The position numbers were made by a program, and so were the translations under genes. Below the pieces are notes generated by a model, which ran no database searches, had not been told where the DNA came from, and worked only from the letters and a program-made list of their open reading frames with translations. From the NCBI GenBank assembly GCA_031292195.1, contig JARLHP010000085.1, forward strand, positions 1-51,283: a stretch of 51,283 nt of DNA. Direction: 5' to 3'. Of this stretch, positions 8,068 to 17,995 are shown in pieces (position 1 is the stretch's first letter; each line of letters starts with the position of its first letter). This DNA is from Syntrophobacteraceae bacterium (GTDB lineage Bacteria; Desulfobacterota; Syntrophobacteria; Syntrophobacterales; Syntrophobacteraceae).

Positions 8068-10008
8068 ATGAATCGATTCTATATAACCACCCCTATCTAT
8101 TATGTTAATGCCGAGCCTCACATTGGCCATGCCTATACCACTATCGTCGCCGACGTGCTCAACCGCTTCTACAAGATGATGGGATCGAGGACTTTTTTTC
8201 TAACCGGCACCGACGAGCACGGCGACAAGATCGCCCAGGCCGCCAGGGCTGAGGGAATCTCCCCCAAGGCCTACGCCGACAGGATCAGCGGACTTTTCCG
8301 ACAAACCTGGCCCAAACTCGACGTCCAAAATGACAAGTTCATCCGCACCACGGACTCCGAACATGTCCAGGTCGTCCAGTACGTGCTGCAGAAAGTCTAC
8401 GACGCCGGGGAAATCTACTTCAGCTCCTACAAGGGGCTTTACTGCGTAGGGTGCGAACGCTTCTACACCGAGCGCGAGATGGTCGACGGAAAATGCCCCG
8501 ATCATGACAAACCTCTGATCGAACGTGAGGAGGCCAATTACTTTTTCCGCATGAGCAAATACCAGGATTGGCTGATAGAGCACCTGCAGTCCAACCCGGA
8601 CTGCATCCGCCCCGAAAGGTACCGAAACGAGGTCCTGGCCTTTCTAAGAGAACCCCTGGAAGACCTGTGCATCTCCCGACCGGCCGAGCGGCTCGACTGG
8701 GGCATTCCACTGCCCTTTGACGCCAATTACGTGACCTATGTCTGGTTTGACGCCCTGTTAAACTATGTGTCGGCCCTGGGCTATCCCGACGGAGATCTCT
8801 ACCGGGAGCTCTGGCCGGTGGCCAACCACCTGATAGCCAAGGACATCCTGAAACCTCATGGAATCTATTGGCCGGCTATGCTCAAGGCCGCCGGGATTCC
8901 CATGTACCGCCACCTCAACGTCCACGGCTACTGGAAAAGCGACGAAGGCAAGATGAGCAAGAGCCACGGAACGGTGGTCCGCCCCCTGGACATGGCCTCC
9001 GTTTACGGGGCCGAAGCCTTTCGCTATTTCCTTTTGCGGGAAATGGTCTTCGGGCTCGACGCCAATTTCAGTAAAGACGCCCTCGTGCAGCGCATAAACG
9101 CCGATCTGGCAAATGACCTGGGAAATCTGTTCAGCCGCTCGCTGGCAATGACCGAACGCTATTTTGACGGACAAATCCCGCCTTTTGCCTCCGAGCCTGA
9201 CGATATGGACCGCGACCTGGCGGGCAAGGTGGACAATGCGCTCCATCAATTCCGGGAGGAGATTCCGGCCCTTGGTTTTCACAAAGCCCTCATGGCCATA
9301 TGGGAATGCATCGGCGCCGCCAATAAATATATCGACTACACCGCCCCTTGGACCTTGGCCAAAGACCCCAACCTCCTGCCCCGACTTCAGACCGTCATGA
9401 GGACTCTTCTGGAAGTCAACAGGATCGTCGCCGTTTTGGTTTCTCCCTTCATGCCCGCAACCTCCTCGCAGATGCTCCAACGGCTGGGCCTTGAGACACG
9501 ATCGGCCGATCTCCGGCTGGAAAGCGACGGCGCCTGGGGAACCCTGGTGGGAGGCACGAAGGTCTTCAAGGGCGAATCGCTCTTTCCTAGAGTGGAGGCG
9601 GCCGACAAAAAGCAGGGAAAACCGCCTAAACCGGCGCAGGCCGGAAAAAAGGCCGAGGTCGCCCCAAAAACCGAAGATACCGACGCTCCCCAGATCGATA
9701 TAGACATTTTCCGCCAGGTCGATCTGCGGGTCGGCCGTATCACGGCGGCCGAAAAAGTCCCCAAGTCCGAAAAGCTGGTGAAGCTGCTGGTCGATATCGG
9801 GGAAAACAGGCAGATCGTGGCGGGGATCGCCAAGACACACCCGCCTGAGGGCCTTGTCGGAAAACAGGTGGTGATCGTGGCCAACCTCAAGCCGGCCAAG
9901 CTGATGGGAATCGAATCGCACGGAATGGTCCTGGCCGTGCGTGACGGAAATGACCTCAAACTGATCGTTCCGGAGGCTGAGACACCGCCCGGGGGCAAAA
10001 TTGCGTGA
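8068..10008 (+). CDS. metG: Methionyl-tRNA synthetase
   Basis: This 646-residue class I synthetase charges tRNA-Met. The HIGH motif appears as PHIGH near residue 14, a zinc-knuckle region with CVGC and a CPDH segment near residues 128-148, and KMSKS within EGKMSKSHG near residue 295. After a Lys/Pro/Ala-rich linker, the last 100 or so residues form a tRNA-binding OB domain (DLRVGRI, ESHGM), the dimerising EMAP-like appendix of MetG. AGAGG precedes the ATG. Its stop is 6 bp before leuS, indicating cotranscription. The repeat array upstream separates it from ricT. Confidence 0.98.
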   Translation: MNRFYITTPIYYVNAEPHIGHAYTTIVADVLNRFYKMMGSRTFFLTGTDEHGDKIAQAARAEGISPKAYADRISGLFRQTWPKLDVQNDKFIRTTDSEHVQVVQYVLQKVYDAGEIYFSSYKGLYCVGCERFYTEREMVDGKCPDHDKPLIEREEANYFFRMSKYQDWLIEHLQSNPDCIRPERYRNEVLAFLREPLEDLCISRPAERLDWGIPLPFDANYVTYVWFDALLNYVSALGYPDGDLYRELWPVANHLIAKDILKPHGIYWPAMLKAAGIPMYRHLNVHGYWKSDEGKMSKSHGTVVRPLDMASVYGAEAFRYFLLREMVFGLDANFSKDALVQRINADLANDLGNLFSRSLAMTERYFDGQIPPFASEPDDMDRDLAGKVDNALHQFREEIPALGFHKALMAIWECIGAANKYIDYTAPWTLAKDPNLLPRLQTVMRTLLEVNRIVAVLVSPFMPATSSQMLQRLGLETRSADLRLESDGAWGTLVGGTKVFKGESLFPRVEAADKKQGKPPKPAQAGKKAEVAPKTEDTDAPQIDIDIFRQVDLRVGRITAAEKVPKSEKLVKLLVDIGENRQIVAGIAKTHPPEGLVGKQVVIVANLKPAKLMGIESHGMVLAVRDGNDLKLIVPEAETPPGGKIA

Positions 10009-10014
10009 GGAATT

Positions 10015-12516
10015 ATGGAACAAAAATATTCGCCCAAATCAATCGAACAAAAATGGCAGCGGTACTGGGAAAGCTCCCGCGCTTTCCAGGTCGGTGAAGA
10101 CCCGGACAAAGAAAAATATTACCTGCTGGAGATGTTTCCCTATCCTTCCGGCCGCATTCATATGGGACACGTGCGCAACTACACCATAGGCGACGTGGTG
10201 GCCCGCTTCATGCGCATGCGCGGCTACAACGTCCTTCACCCCATGGGATGGGACGCCTTCGGAATGCCGGCCGAAAACGCCGCCATAAAAGCCGGCACAC
10301 ACCCGGCCAAATGGACTTACGACAATATCGACTACATGAGAAACCAGCTCAAGCAACTGGGTTTTTCCTACGACTGGTCGCGCGAGATCGCCACGTGCAA
10401 TCCGGACTACTACAGGTGGGAACAGCTCTTTTTCCTCAAGATGTTCGACCTGGGCCTGGCCTACCGGAAAAGTTCCTACGTCAACTGGTGCTCGAAATGT
10501 CAGACGGTTCTGGCCAACGAACAGGTGGAAAACGGCGTCTGCTGGCGCTGCGACACCGAAGTCGTCCAAAAAGAAATGGAGCAGTGGTTTTTCCGGATTA
10601 CCCACTATGTGGATGAACTGCTCGATAACACCTTCAAGATGGACGGATGGCCGGAGCGCGTCCTGGTCATGCAGCAAAACTGGATAGGCAAAAGCACCGG
10701 GAGCATGCTCCTTTTTCCGCTCGAATCGGGGGACGGGAAAATACAGGTTTTCACCACCCGGGCCGATACGCTTTTTGGCGCCACATTCTTGAGCCTTGCC
10801 GCCGAGCATCCCATGGTTTCCGACCTGTGCCGCGGAAAGCCCCAGGAGGCCGCGGTGCTCGAATTCGTGCAAAAGGCCAAACAGTCCAAGCGAAATGAGC
10901 GCGAAGCGGATCTGCTCGAAAAAGAGGGCGTTTTCACCGGGAGCTACTGCCTGAACCCGGTCACCGGCAAAAAAATGCCCATCTATGTGGCCAATTTCGT
11001 CCTCATGGCCTACGGCACGGGCGCGGTCATGGCTGTCCCCGCCCACGACCAGCGCGACTTCGAGTTTGCCCGAAAATACGGCCTGCCCATCGATGTGGTC
11101 ATAAAGCCTGCCGGGGCCGATCCGGCGCCCTCGGCCGGCGAACTCACCCGGGCAAATGAAGAATACGGGATTCTGGTCAATTCCGCCGAGTTCACCGCAA
11201 TGGCCTCGGAACCCGCTCGGGTGGCCATAACCGAATCCCTGGCCAAAAAAGGGCTGGCCGAGTTGACCGTGCAGCACCGGCTTCGCGACTGGGGCATTTC
11301 CAGGCAGAGATACTGGGGCGCTCCCATCCCCATTGTCTACTGCCAAAAGTGCGGCGCTGTGCCCGTTGCCGAAAAAGACCTGCCCGTCGTGCTCCCGCTC
11401 GACGTCGAGCTTTTGGAAAACGGCGGCTCCCCCCTGCCGGTCCACAAGCCCTTTTATTCCACCCAGTGCCCCAAATGCGGGGGCGAGGCCCGGCGTGAGA
11501 CCGACACCATGGATACCTTCGTCGAGTCCTCCTGGTACTTCGCCCGCTACTCCTGCCCGGACTTCGACAAAGGCCCCCTCGACAAGGAGCGGGTCGCCTA
11601 CTGGATGCCCGTGGACCAGTATATAGGCGGCATAGAGCATGCCGTGTTGCATCTGCTCTATTCCCGGTTCTTCGTCAAAGTCCTGCGGGACCTGGGATAC
11701 CTCCAGGTCGATGAGCCCTTTAAAAACCTGCTCACCCAGGGGATGGTCATAAAAGACGGCTTCAAGATGAGCAAGTCCAAGGGCAACGTCGTGGACCCCG
11801 ACGTCATGATCCGCTCATACGGCGCCGATACCGTGCGCCTTTTCTGCCTGTTTGCCGCCCCGCCCGAAAAGGACCTCGACTGGAGCGACCAGGGTGTGGA
11901 AGGCTCTTTCCGTTTCCTCTCCCGCATGTGGAGACTTGTCTCCGATAACTTCGAACCCCTCAAGTCCGCCGCCAAAGGATTGAGTGGGCATGTTGACAGC
12001 GACGGCCTGCCGCCGGACCTTGCCGCGCTTCGCCGCAAGACCCATCAGACCATAAAGAAAGTCACCGAAGACATTCGCGACAGGTTTCATTTCAACACGG
12101 CCATCGCCGCGGTCATGGAACTGGTAAACCAGATATACCAGACCCTGGATAACCGCAAAGACCACCCCCTGTTCTGGCCGCTCGTAAGGCAAGCCGTTGA
12201 AGCCGTAATAGTGCTGTCCTCTCCCATGGTGCCCCACGCCTGTGAAGAACTCTGGCAGACCCTGGGCCACCAAAAACTGCTCCTCGACACCCCCTGGCCC
12301 CAATGGGACGAGCGGGCGCTCGAAGCCGAAGAAATGCTGATCGTAGTCCAGATCAACGGCAAGCTGCGCAGCAGGATAAGCGTTCCGGCCGACGCCACCG
12401 ATAAGCAGGTGGAACAGCTCTGCCTTGCCGACCCCAGGGTGGCTGAGTTTATCGCGGGCAAACAGCCCCGCAAAGTGGTCGTGGTGCCAAAGAAGCTGAT
12501 AAACATTGTAATATAG
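10015..12516 (+). CDS. leuS: Leucyl-tRNA synthetase
   Basis: This 833-residue bacterial-type class I synthetase has the HIGH motif as HMGH near residue 44 and KMSKS within FKMSKSKGN in the C-terminal half. The CP1 editing domain contains the conserved [13 protein letters not shown] segment that hydrolyses mischarged tRNA-Leu. Zinc-like CxxC pairs (CSKC, CPKC) occur. The start follows GTGAGGA closely after metG. In many relatives lptE and holA follow leuS directly; here two unknown genes intervene, beginning 17 bp after the leuS stop. Confidence 0.98.
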   Translation: MEQKYSPKSIEQKWQRYWESSRAFQVGEDPDKEKYYLLEMFPYPSGRIHMGHVRNYTIGDVVARFMRMRGYNVLHPMGWDAFGMPAENAAIKAGTHPAKWTYDNIDYMRNQLKQLGFSYDWSREIATCNPDYYRWEQLFFLKMFDLGLAYRKSSYVNWCSKCQTVLANEQVENGVCWRCDTEVVQKEMEQWFFRITHYVDELLDNTFKMDGWPERVLVMQQNWIGKSTGSMLLFPLESGDGKIQVFTTRADTLFGATFLSLAAEHPMVSDLCRGKPQEAAVLEFVQKAKQSKRNEREADLLEKEGVFTGSYCLNPVTGKKMPIYVANFVLMAYGTGAVMAVPAHDQRDFEFARKYGLPIDVVIKPAGADPAPSAGELTRANEEYGILVNSAEFTAMASEPARVAITESLAKKGLAELTVQHRLRDWGISRQRYWGAPIPIVYCQKCGAVPVAEKDLPVVLPLDVELLENGGSPLPVHKPFYSTQCPKCGGEARRETDTMDTFVESSWYFARYSCPDFDKGPLDKERVAYWMPVDQYIGGIEHAVLHLLYSRFFVKVLRDLGYLQVDEPFKNLLTQGMVIKDGFKMSKSKGNVVDPDVMIRSYGADTVRLFCLFAAPPEKDLDWSDQGVEGSFRFLSRMWRLVSDNFEPLKSAAKGLSGHVDSDGLPPDLAALRRKTHQTIKKVTEDIRDRFHFNTAIAAVMELVNQIYQTLDNRKDHPLFWPLVRQAVEAVIVLSSPMVPHACEELWQTLGHQKLLLDTPWPQWDERALEAEEMLIVVQINGKLRSRISVPADATDKQVEQLCLADPRVAEFIAGKQPRKVVVVPKKLINIVI

Positions 12517-12533
12517 GTATCGAGGATTGAGCC

Positions 12534-13022
12534 ATGGATGCCGGCGACAGGATCAGACAATACATCGAAAGGCTTCGGAATTTATATGACGATATCCGCC
12601 TCTGGAGCCGGGGGCAAGGACTGGACATAACCCGGGAAGAGGAAAGGCTCTTAGAGCAAGACCTGGGGACATATTCCGCCCCGGCATTGAAAATTACTTG
12701 CTCCGGCAAGTTCGTAGCCAGTGTGAAACCGATCGGGGCTAATGTTATCGGCGCTAGCGGACGAGTTGACATTATCGGCAGACTGGACAAAGATTCATTG
12801 GTCTATTTGCAAACCGGAGGCCCAGGCCTGACGATAAAGACTTCAACTGACGGGGAAATTATCGAACAGAGTTCGAAACCGTTTTTTAAGGGTGTGACTG
12901 ACGACGGCTGGTACCGGATTGAAGAGAAACGGCTTGGAAGAGCACGCCTTCTGGATCAGGAACTTTTCCTGGATTTGCTGACAGAGGTCTCCGATTATGT
13001 CGCCGATCAGTCCGCTAAATGA
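12534..13022 (+). CDS. Unknown protein, first gene of cassette with HEPN-like gene
   Basis: I do not recognise this 162-residue soluble protein. Residues 1-45 are predicted helical and strongly charged. Residues about 45-125 look beta-rich, with a GASGRVDIIG segment (about 81-90), and a helical C-terminus follows. No signal peptide, transmembrane segment or cysteine cluster is present. The ATG at 12534 has GAGG eight bases upstream and lies 17 bp after leuS. Its last 26 bp overlap the next gene, so the two are translationally coupled. Overlap with a HEPN-like partner suggests an immunity or antitoxin-type role, but that is only inference. Confidence 0.75.
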   Translation: MDAGDRIRQYIERLRNLYDDIRLWSRGQGLDITREEERLLEQDLGTYSAPALKITCSGKFVASVKPIGANVIGASGRVDIIGRLDKDSLVYLQTGGPGLTIKTSTDGEIIEQSSKPFFKGVTDDGWYRIEEKRLGRARLLDQELFLDLLTEVSDYVADQSAK

Positions 13023-13512
13023 GATCTGGCAGAACTATCAACTGGCAACGGATTGCTTCAAGATAACTCGAAGAACCCTTGTTAAAGGAGACGTGGGCCT
13101 GTTATCCAATACTGGATTCGCAGCAGCTTCCCTTGAAGATGCAGACAGGATAATTGTAAAAGGCCGCAACGAGTGGGATGACTTTGTTATTTTGTCACTA
13201 TGGGCCGTTTTTGAAAGACTTATTATTGATTTTGTTCGTGAGAAAGCAAAAATTTTGCTCGACCAGCATCCAAGGCAGTTCACAGAGAAACTGCACGGAT
13301 TGGTTGATGGCCAGATCGAGTTTTGGAAAATAGGTGACAAGCTGGACCTGTTTAAGGGAGTTGTCGACGTGGAACTGATCGGGCAAGCCAAACAAATCAA
13401 ATATTATCGCGACTGGATTGTACATAAAAGCAAGATCCCGGCCGCCAATGTTACGCCAATACAGGCTTATAACGTCCTTCACCGGATAGTTACCACGATT
13501 TCAGCCCTTTAA
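12997..13512 (+). CDS. HEPN-like protein (possible RNase or toxin-type)
   Basis: This 171-residue, apparently all-helical protein has a WAVFERLIIDF helix (residues 69-79) and the motif RDWIVH (R138 to H143, Rx4H). Together these resemble HEPN domains, in which the Arg and His form an RNase active site. Composition is visibly AT-richer than the flanking leuS and lptE genes, hinting at horizontal acquisition. GAGG lies before the ATG at 12997, inside the previous gene. It is followed by about 300 bp of stacked repeats. It could equally be a catalytically inert HEPN scaffold; I have no alignment to confirm the fold. Confidence 0.65.
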   Translation: MSPISPLNEIWQNYQLATDCFKITRRTLVKGDVGLLSNTGFAAASLEDADRIIVKGRNEWDDFVILSLWAVFERLIIDFVREKAKILLDQHPRQFTEKLHGLVDGQIEFWKIGDKLDLFKGVVDVELIGQAKQIKYYRDWIVHKSKIPAANVTPIQAYNVLHRIVTTISAL

Positions 13513-13830
13513 TTTTGCGGAGTCTTGTAGGGTGGGCAAAAGCGAAGCGTTGCCCACCGGCAAGTCTTGTAGTCTTGTAGTCTCGTAGGGTGGGCACAAG
13601 CTTGGTCGTGCCCACCACACAGTCTTTGCGTTGCCCACCGGGAATTTTCCGGATGGACACTGCCTGCTGTCCTGGGTCGCAAACCCGATAGATAGTCCCG
13701 TAGGCGCGGCTTCGTCGGTCTCAAACCAGTAAAGGTGACTGGCGTTCCATCCGTAGTCCCGTAGGCGCGGGTTCGTCATTCCGGCAGTCTCCAAGCCGGA
13801 ATCCAGCTCTATTTATCTCAGGAGATCGTC
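13513..13830. repeat. Composite repeat-filled gap between HEPN-like gene and lptE
   Basis: At least four repeat types are stacked here. A GTAGGGTGGGCA...TGCCCACC palindrome occurs at 13528-13558 and 13585-13616, with a partial copy at 13631-13639. An 8-bp tandem AGTCTTGT occurs at about 13563-13588. A 24-bp direct repeat beginning TAGTCCCGTAGGCGCGG occurs at 13693-13716 and 13754-13777. An ATTCCGGC/GCCGGAAT hairpin lies at 13778-13802. No gene is seen. The lptE ribosome site closes the region. Confidence 0.8.
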
Positions 13831-14481
13831 ATGGCCGGACCAATTGAACCAACATTTAAAGCAACTTTCCCCGCCCCCGCGGGGCGCCCTGAAACCATCA
13901 CATCCGGGGGCCGAACCTCCCGCCGGCTTCCCGCTCCTCGCTTGCGGCTATTTTTCCTTACGGCCATCGCCCTGCTGTTCCTGTCCTCATGCGGCTATCA
14001 CTTTTCCGGCGAGGGCCAGGGCCCGGAGCCCGGACTTAGCTGCATAGCCATCCCCGTATTCAAAAACGACACCTCCGAACCTAATGCCGGAGCGATCTTC
14101 GCCGGAGCCCTGAGACACGAGTTCATGAAAAAAGGCGATATGAAGGTGGTGCCCGAGGATGTGGCCCAAGCCGTTTTCCAGGGGACCGTCAAGCGCATCT
14201 ACATGGTGCCGGTGGCCCACAACCCCGTCTCTACCGTCTCAAAGCGGATTACCCTTGAAAACAGGCTCTATATGACCGTCAGCATCCGGTGCGTCGATAA
14301 GAAAACCCATAAGGTGATCTGGCAGGTCCCCAACTTCTCTTACTGGAAAGTCTATCTGGCAAACGATAATGCTGTGCAGCCTCAACCCTTAACCGGCTAT
14401 GAATACAGGCAGGACGCCATTCGGTTTATCGCCGACGAAACGGCCAGGCGCGTTCATGACAGATTTTTGAGCAACTTCTGA
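13831..14481 (+). CDS. lptE: LPS-assembly lipoprotein LptE
   Basis: This 216-residue outer-membrane lipoprotein is expected to plug the LptD translocon for LPS export. The lipobox reads LSSC with Cys54, followed by GYHF, the typical LptE start of the mature protein. The body contains the conserved IAIPVFKNDT and TLENRL-type segments. The ATG at 13831 follows AGGAG. This start gives an unusually long, polar 38-residue stretch before the signal hydrophobic core. A TTG at residue 38 would give a normal signal peptide but lacks a ribosome site. The stop overlaps the holA start (TGATG), and lptE-holA is a common pair. Confidence 0.88.
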   Translation: MAGPIEPTFKATFPAPAGRPETITSGGRTSRRLPAPRLRLFFLTAIALLFLSSCGYHFSGEGQGPEPGLSCIAIPVFKNDTSEPNAGAIFAGALRHEFMKKGDMKVVPEDVAQAVFQGTVKRIYMVPVAHNPVSTVSKRITLENRLYMTVSIRCVDKKTHKVIWQVPNFSYWKVYLANDNAVQPQPLTGYEYRQDAIRFIADETARRVHDRFLSNF

Positions 14482-15476
14482 TGGAAAACGAAGATTTTCT
14501 AAAAGCGCTGCGCGCCGGGAAAATCGATCCGGTCTATCTTTTCCTCGGCCCCGCCGCCCTCCTCATGGGCGAGGCCTGGAACAAGCTGCTTGCAGCCCTG
14601 CTGCCTAAGGATGTGGGACGCTTCAACGGCGAGCGCCTTCAGGCCCGGGAAACCGACCCCTCCGACCTTATCGCCCGCCTGGCCGTCATTCCCATGTTCG
14701 GCGGACGACGGACAATCATGGTCGAAAATGTCGAGGCCTGGGGAAAGGCGCCCCTTTCCGCCGTCGAAAACTTCGTGCCCCGAATCCCTTCTTCGGCCTG
14801 CCTGGTGTTGACAGCCTCCGGCAGGAAAAGCATCGAAGCACTGGCCCGGGCGGTCGAAGCCAAAGGCAAGATCGTCACGTTTCGATCTCCCGGCGAACGG
14901 GAAGCCCCGCGATGGTTGATCGAAAGAGCCAGGCAAATGGGAAAGAACCTTTCCCCCAAGGCGGCCTTCCTGCTGGTCGAAACCGCGGGAACCGATCTGC
15001 AGACCCTGGCCTCGGAACTGGACAAAATCTGCACCTTCGCAGGCGACAAAGACTCCATCGAACCGGAAGACATCCTGGAAGCCGCGGGCTCACACAGGAC
15101 CTTTTCAGCCTTCGACCTGCTCGATCACATCAAGGCTCGGCAGGCGGACAAGGCCCTCCTGGCCCTGAGAAGCCTGGTCCTCGCCGGTGAGCAACCCCTC
15201 AAAATTCTATCCACTCTCGCCTGGCAGATTCGTATCGTGTGGCAGGTAAAAGACGGTCTGCGCCAGTCCATACCCGAATCCCAACTGGCCAAACGGGTCG
15301 GGGCGCACCCCTTCGTGGTCAAAAAAGCGGGCGAACAAGCCGCCCGCTTCTCTGATGCTTATCTCTATCGGGTAATGGAAGCTGTCGGCCGGACCGATAT
15401 CGCCATGAAAAGCACAGGGACTTCCCCCGTGCTGTTGCTCGAAGACCTGGTGCTCAACCTGGCCCGGACCGATTAG
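14481..15476 (+). CDS. holA: DNA polymerase III subunit delta
   Basis: This 331-residue clamp-loader subunit opens the beta sliding clamp. The N-terminal VYLFLGPAALL region, the RTIMVENVE segment and the C-terminal LAWQIRIVWQ helix region match HolA. As usual for delta, the P-loop is degenerate. The ATG overlaps the lptE stop by one base. The gene converges on rpsT with only a 10-bp gap and no recognisable terminator between them. Together with holB 7 kb upstream, two clamp-loader subunits are encoded in this window. Confidence 0.95.
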   Translation: MENEDFLKALRAGKIDPVYLFLGPAALLMGEAWNKLLAALLPKDVGRFNGERLQARETDPSDLIARLAVIPMFGGRRTIMVENVEAWGKAPLSAVENFVPRIPSSACLVLTASGRKSIEALARAVEAKGKIVTFRSPGEREAPRWLIERARQMGKNLSPKAAFLLVETAGTDLQTLASELDKICTFAGDKDSIEPEDILEAAGSHRTFSAFDLLDHIKARQADKALLALRSLVLAGEQPLKILSTLAWQIRIVWQVKDGLRQSIPESQLAKRVGAHPFVVKKAGEQAARFSDAYLYRVMEAVGRTDIAMKSTGTSPVLLLEDLVLNLARTD

Positions 15477-15486
15477 CGGTAGGTAA

Positions 15487-15747
15487 CTACAGAGCGTTCA
15501 CCCTGCGAGTGAGGCGGGAGATTTTCCGCGAAGCCGTATTCTTATGAATGACGCCTCTCGAAGCCGCTACGGCAATCACTGAAACAGCCTTCTTTAATTC
15601 TTCGGCGACCTTATCGGTAGCCTTGGCTGCCACCGCTTCGTCGAGACCCCTTATGACATTCTTCATCCTGGTCTTGCAGGAGCGGTTTCTCATCCGGCGC
15701 TCCTCGCTTTGCCTTGCCCTTTTGATCGCTGACTTATGGTTTGCCAA
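15487..15747 (-). CDS. rpsT: 30S ribosomal protein S20
   Basis: This 86-residue basic ribosomal protein has the canonical beginning MANHKSAIKR and KNTASRKISRL near the end. Initiation is at a TTG codon (15747-15745) with a strong AAGGAGG site six bases upstream. E. coli rpsT also starts with UUG and is translationally autoregulated, so the rare start may be functional here. It has its own strong promoter overlapping the 3' end of ftsH. Confidence 0.97.
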   Translation of the reverse strand: MANHKSAIKRARQSEERRMRNRSCKTRMKNVIRGLDEAVAAKATDKVAEELKKAVSVIAVAASRGVIHKNTASRKISRLTRRVNAL

Positions 15748-15815
15748 TCCAAACCTCCTTGGAATTCACGGCCTCAGTAATATTCTTTGCTTCATCAATC
15801 ACACAAAAAATAACC

Positions 15816-15843
15816 TATATACCTTATAAGGGCGCGATGTCAA
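15816..15843 (-). promoter_or_regulatory. Sigma70-type promoter for rpsT
   Basis: On the minus strand a perfect TTGACA (15843-15838) is followed 16 bases later by TATATA (15821-15816). The -35 box sits within the last codons of ftsH and the -10 lies just after its stop. The spacing to the rpsT start is about 70 bases. Confidence 0.6.
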
Positions 15844-17791
15844 GTCCGGATTCGGTTTCTTCATCCACCTTCTGCCCGGCTTCCCTTGGTCCCCTGGCTG
15901 ACAGCCCGGCTCTCACCTCATCCTGGAATTTCTTCAACTCCTCTCCGTCGATGGATTCCTTCACCAGCAGTATTTTGGCCAGCTTTTCGAGCATCCCCCG
16001 CTGCTCCGTAAGGATCTTTATCACCTCGTTGTGAGTCTCCTCGATCATGGCCGCCATCTCCTCATCGATCTGCTGGGCGGTTTTCTCGCTGAACTCTCTT
16101 TCCCGCGGAGCGAAACCAAGATCGAGATGCGCGGAACGAGCATCCCGCACGTAGGTCAGGGGCCCCAGCTTTTTGCTCATTCCGTATTCCATTATCATGC
16201 TTCGGGCAATATCGGTTGCGCGCTGCAGATCGTTTTGAGCCCCGGTGGAAATGTCTTTAAAAATGATCTCCTCGGACACCCTGCCGCCCAGCAATACCTT
16301 CAGCCGGGCCAGAAGCTCCTGGCGCGTCATGAGATATCGGTCTTCGGTGGGAAGCTGCTGGGTATACCCCAGGGCGGCGATGCCGCGTGGAATGATGGAG
16401 ATTTTGCTCACCGGGTCCGTATTGGAAAGGGTCATGGCCACCAGGGCGTGGCCCGATTCATGGTAGGCCACTATTTCCTTTTCCTTGGGGTTCATGGCCC
16501 GATTTCTTTTTTCCAGCCCGCCGATGATCCTGTCGGCCGCCTCCTGGAAGTCGGACATGGTCACCTCTTCACGGTCCCGCCTGACCGCAATGAGAGCCGC
16601 TTCATTGATCAGATTGGCCAGATCCGCCCCCACAAACCCCGGGGTCATGGCGGCGATTTTCTTTAAATCCACGTCCGCCCCCAGCTTCACCTGTTTGGCA
16701 TGAACCAGCAAAATGGCTTCCCGGCCCCGGATGTCCGGCTTGTCGATCGCTACGTGCCGATCGAAGCGGCCGGGCCGCAGCAGCGCCGGATCCAAAATTT
16801 CCGGACGGTTGGTTGCCGACATTATGATTACTCCGGTCCTGGTGTCGAAACCGTCCATCTCCACCAGGAGTTGGTTCAAGGTCTGCTCCCTTTCGTCATG
16901 ACCGCCCATGGGGTTTAGGCCCCGCGCCTTACCCAGAGCGTCGAGTTCGTCCACAAATATTATACAGGGCGCATGATCTTTGGCCTGCCCGAAAAGGTCG
17001 CGCACTCGCGCCGCGCCCACGCCCACAAACATCTCCACGAACTCGGAGCCGCTCATGCTGAAAAATGGCACTCCGGCTTCCCCGGCGACCGCGCGGGCAA
17101 GCAGGGTCTTCCCCGTCCCCGGCGCACCCAGCAGCAAAACCCCCTTGGGAATTTTCCCCCCCAGCTTCTCGAATTTTCCGGGGGCCTTTAGAAATTCAAC
17201 CACTTCTTCCAGCTCGGCCTTGGCCTCGTCTATGCCGGCCACATCGTCGAAAGTCACGCCGATCTCTTTTTCAGCGTAAATTTTCACCTTCGCCTTGCCT
17301 ACGGAAAGCACGCCTTGGGGTCCACCGCTCATACGACGCATCAGAAAACTCCAAAAAAAGAAAAAGATGGCCAGCGGCACCACCCAGGTCAGCAAAGCGG
17401 CCAGCCACTTGTCGTCGGTAGATCCGCTGAACTTGATTTTCTGCCCTTCCAGGTCCCTTACCAGATCGGGGTCTTCCACCCGGATAGCACTCACTGCCTT
17501 GGCCGGCTGCTTGTCGTCGGCTTCTTTGAGCGTTGCCGTAACCAGATCGGGACCGATCACCACCGAACCCACTTTCCCGCTCTTTAGCAACTGCTTGAAT
17601 TGCGAATAGGTAACCCGGTCAGTCTGCTGCTGGCTGAGAATACTTTGAAACCAGAAGATCACCAACACCGCCAGGATGAAATACCAGATGGAAAAATGCA
17701 CCTTTCGCTGGTCCGGCCGGCGGTCCCGGTCCGGTCCTTTGAAACGGTTAATGAATCTACTCAAAGGGTCTTTTTGTTCGTTACCGGCCAT
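15824..17791 (-). CDS. ftsH: ATP-dependent zinc metalloprotease FtsH
   Basis: This 655-residue inner-membrane AAA protease degrades misassembled and short-lived proteins, in many bacteria including LPS-synthesis regulators. Two transmembrane segments (about residues 30-50 and 130-150) precede the AAA module. Visible motifs are Walker A GAPGTGKT, Walker [11 protein letters not shown], the second region of homology ending in RPGRFDR, and zinc site HESGH. I place the start at the ATG at 17791 (MAGNEQ); the frame stays open further upstream to 18001, but that stretch is not FtsH-like and overlaps promoter sequence. The final codons carry the rpsT -35 box. Confidence 0.97.
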   Translation of the reverse strand: MAGNEQKDPLSRFINRFKGPDRDRRPDQRKVHFSIWYFILAVLVIFWFQSILSQQQTDRVTYSQFKQLLKSGKVGSVVIGPDLVTATLKEADDKQPAKAVSAIRVEDPDLVRDLEGQKIKFSGSTDDKWLAALLTWVVPLAIFFFFWSFLMRRMSGGPQGVLSVGKAKVKIYAEKEIGVTFDDVAGIDEAKAELEEVVEFLKAPGKFEKLGGKIPKGVLLLGAPGTGKTLLARAVAGEAGVPFFSMSGSEFVEMFVGVGAARVRDLFGQAKDHAPCIIFVDELDALGKARGLNPMGGHDEREQTLNQLLVEMDGFDTRTGVIIMSATNRPEILDPALLRPGRFDRHVAIDKPDIRGREAILLVHAKQVKLGADVDLKKIAAMTPGFVGADLANLINEAALIAVRRDREEVTMSDFQEAADRIIGGLEKRNRAMNPKEKEIVAYHESGHALVAMTLSNTDPVSKISIIPRGIAALGYTQQLPTEDRYLMTRQELLARLKVLLGGRVSEEIIFKDISTGAQNDLQRATDIARSMIMEYGMSKKLGPLTYVRDARSAHLDLGFAPREREFSEKTAQQIDEEMAAMIEETHNEVIKILTEQRGMLEKLAKILLVKESIDGEELKKFQDEVRAGLSARGPREAGQKVDEETESGLDIAPL

Positions 17792-17897
17792 TTTTCCCCA
17801 TACTCTCAAACAGTTGTCGTAAAAACCGCCCCCCCTGCTCCTGTTTCCGCCACTGTTTCCCCCCACGTGCGCAGGATTCAACCGCGGAAACCCTTGT

Positions 17898-17925
17898 AAT
17901 ATACTACACCTCCGCAACCTTGCAA
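17898..17925 (-). promoter_or_regulatory. Candidate promoter for ftsH
   Basis: On the minus strand TTGCAA (17925-17920) and TATATT (17903-17898) are separated by 16 bases, about 107 bases before the ftsH ATG. Match to sigma70 consensus is 4/6 and 5/6. Confidence 0.4.
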
Positions 17926-17995
17926 TCCATTGCGACCAATAAAGACGACTTTGCCGGGGCTGTGCGGAAATACGGCCCCTGAGTACATTATTTGC

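Noticed and set aside
10039-11652. 537-codon open frame antisense to leuS, and a 421-codon frame antisense to metG (8758-10023)
   Set aside because: Both are mirror frames of well-identified G+C-rich synthetase genes, have no family resemblance and no supporting ribosome site.
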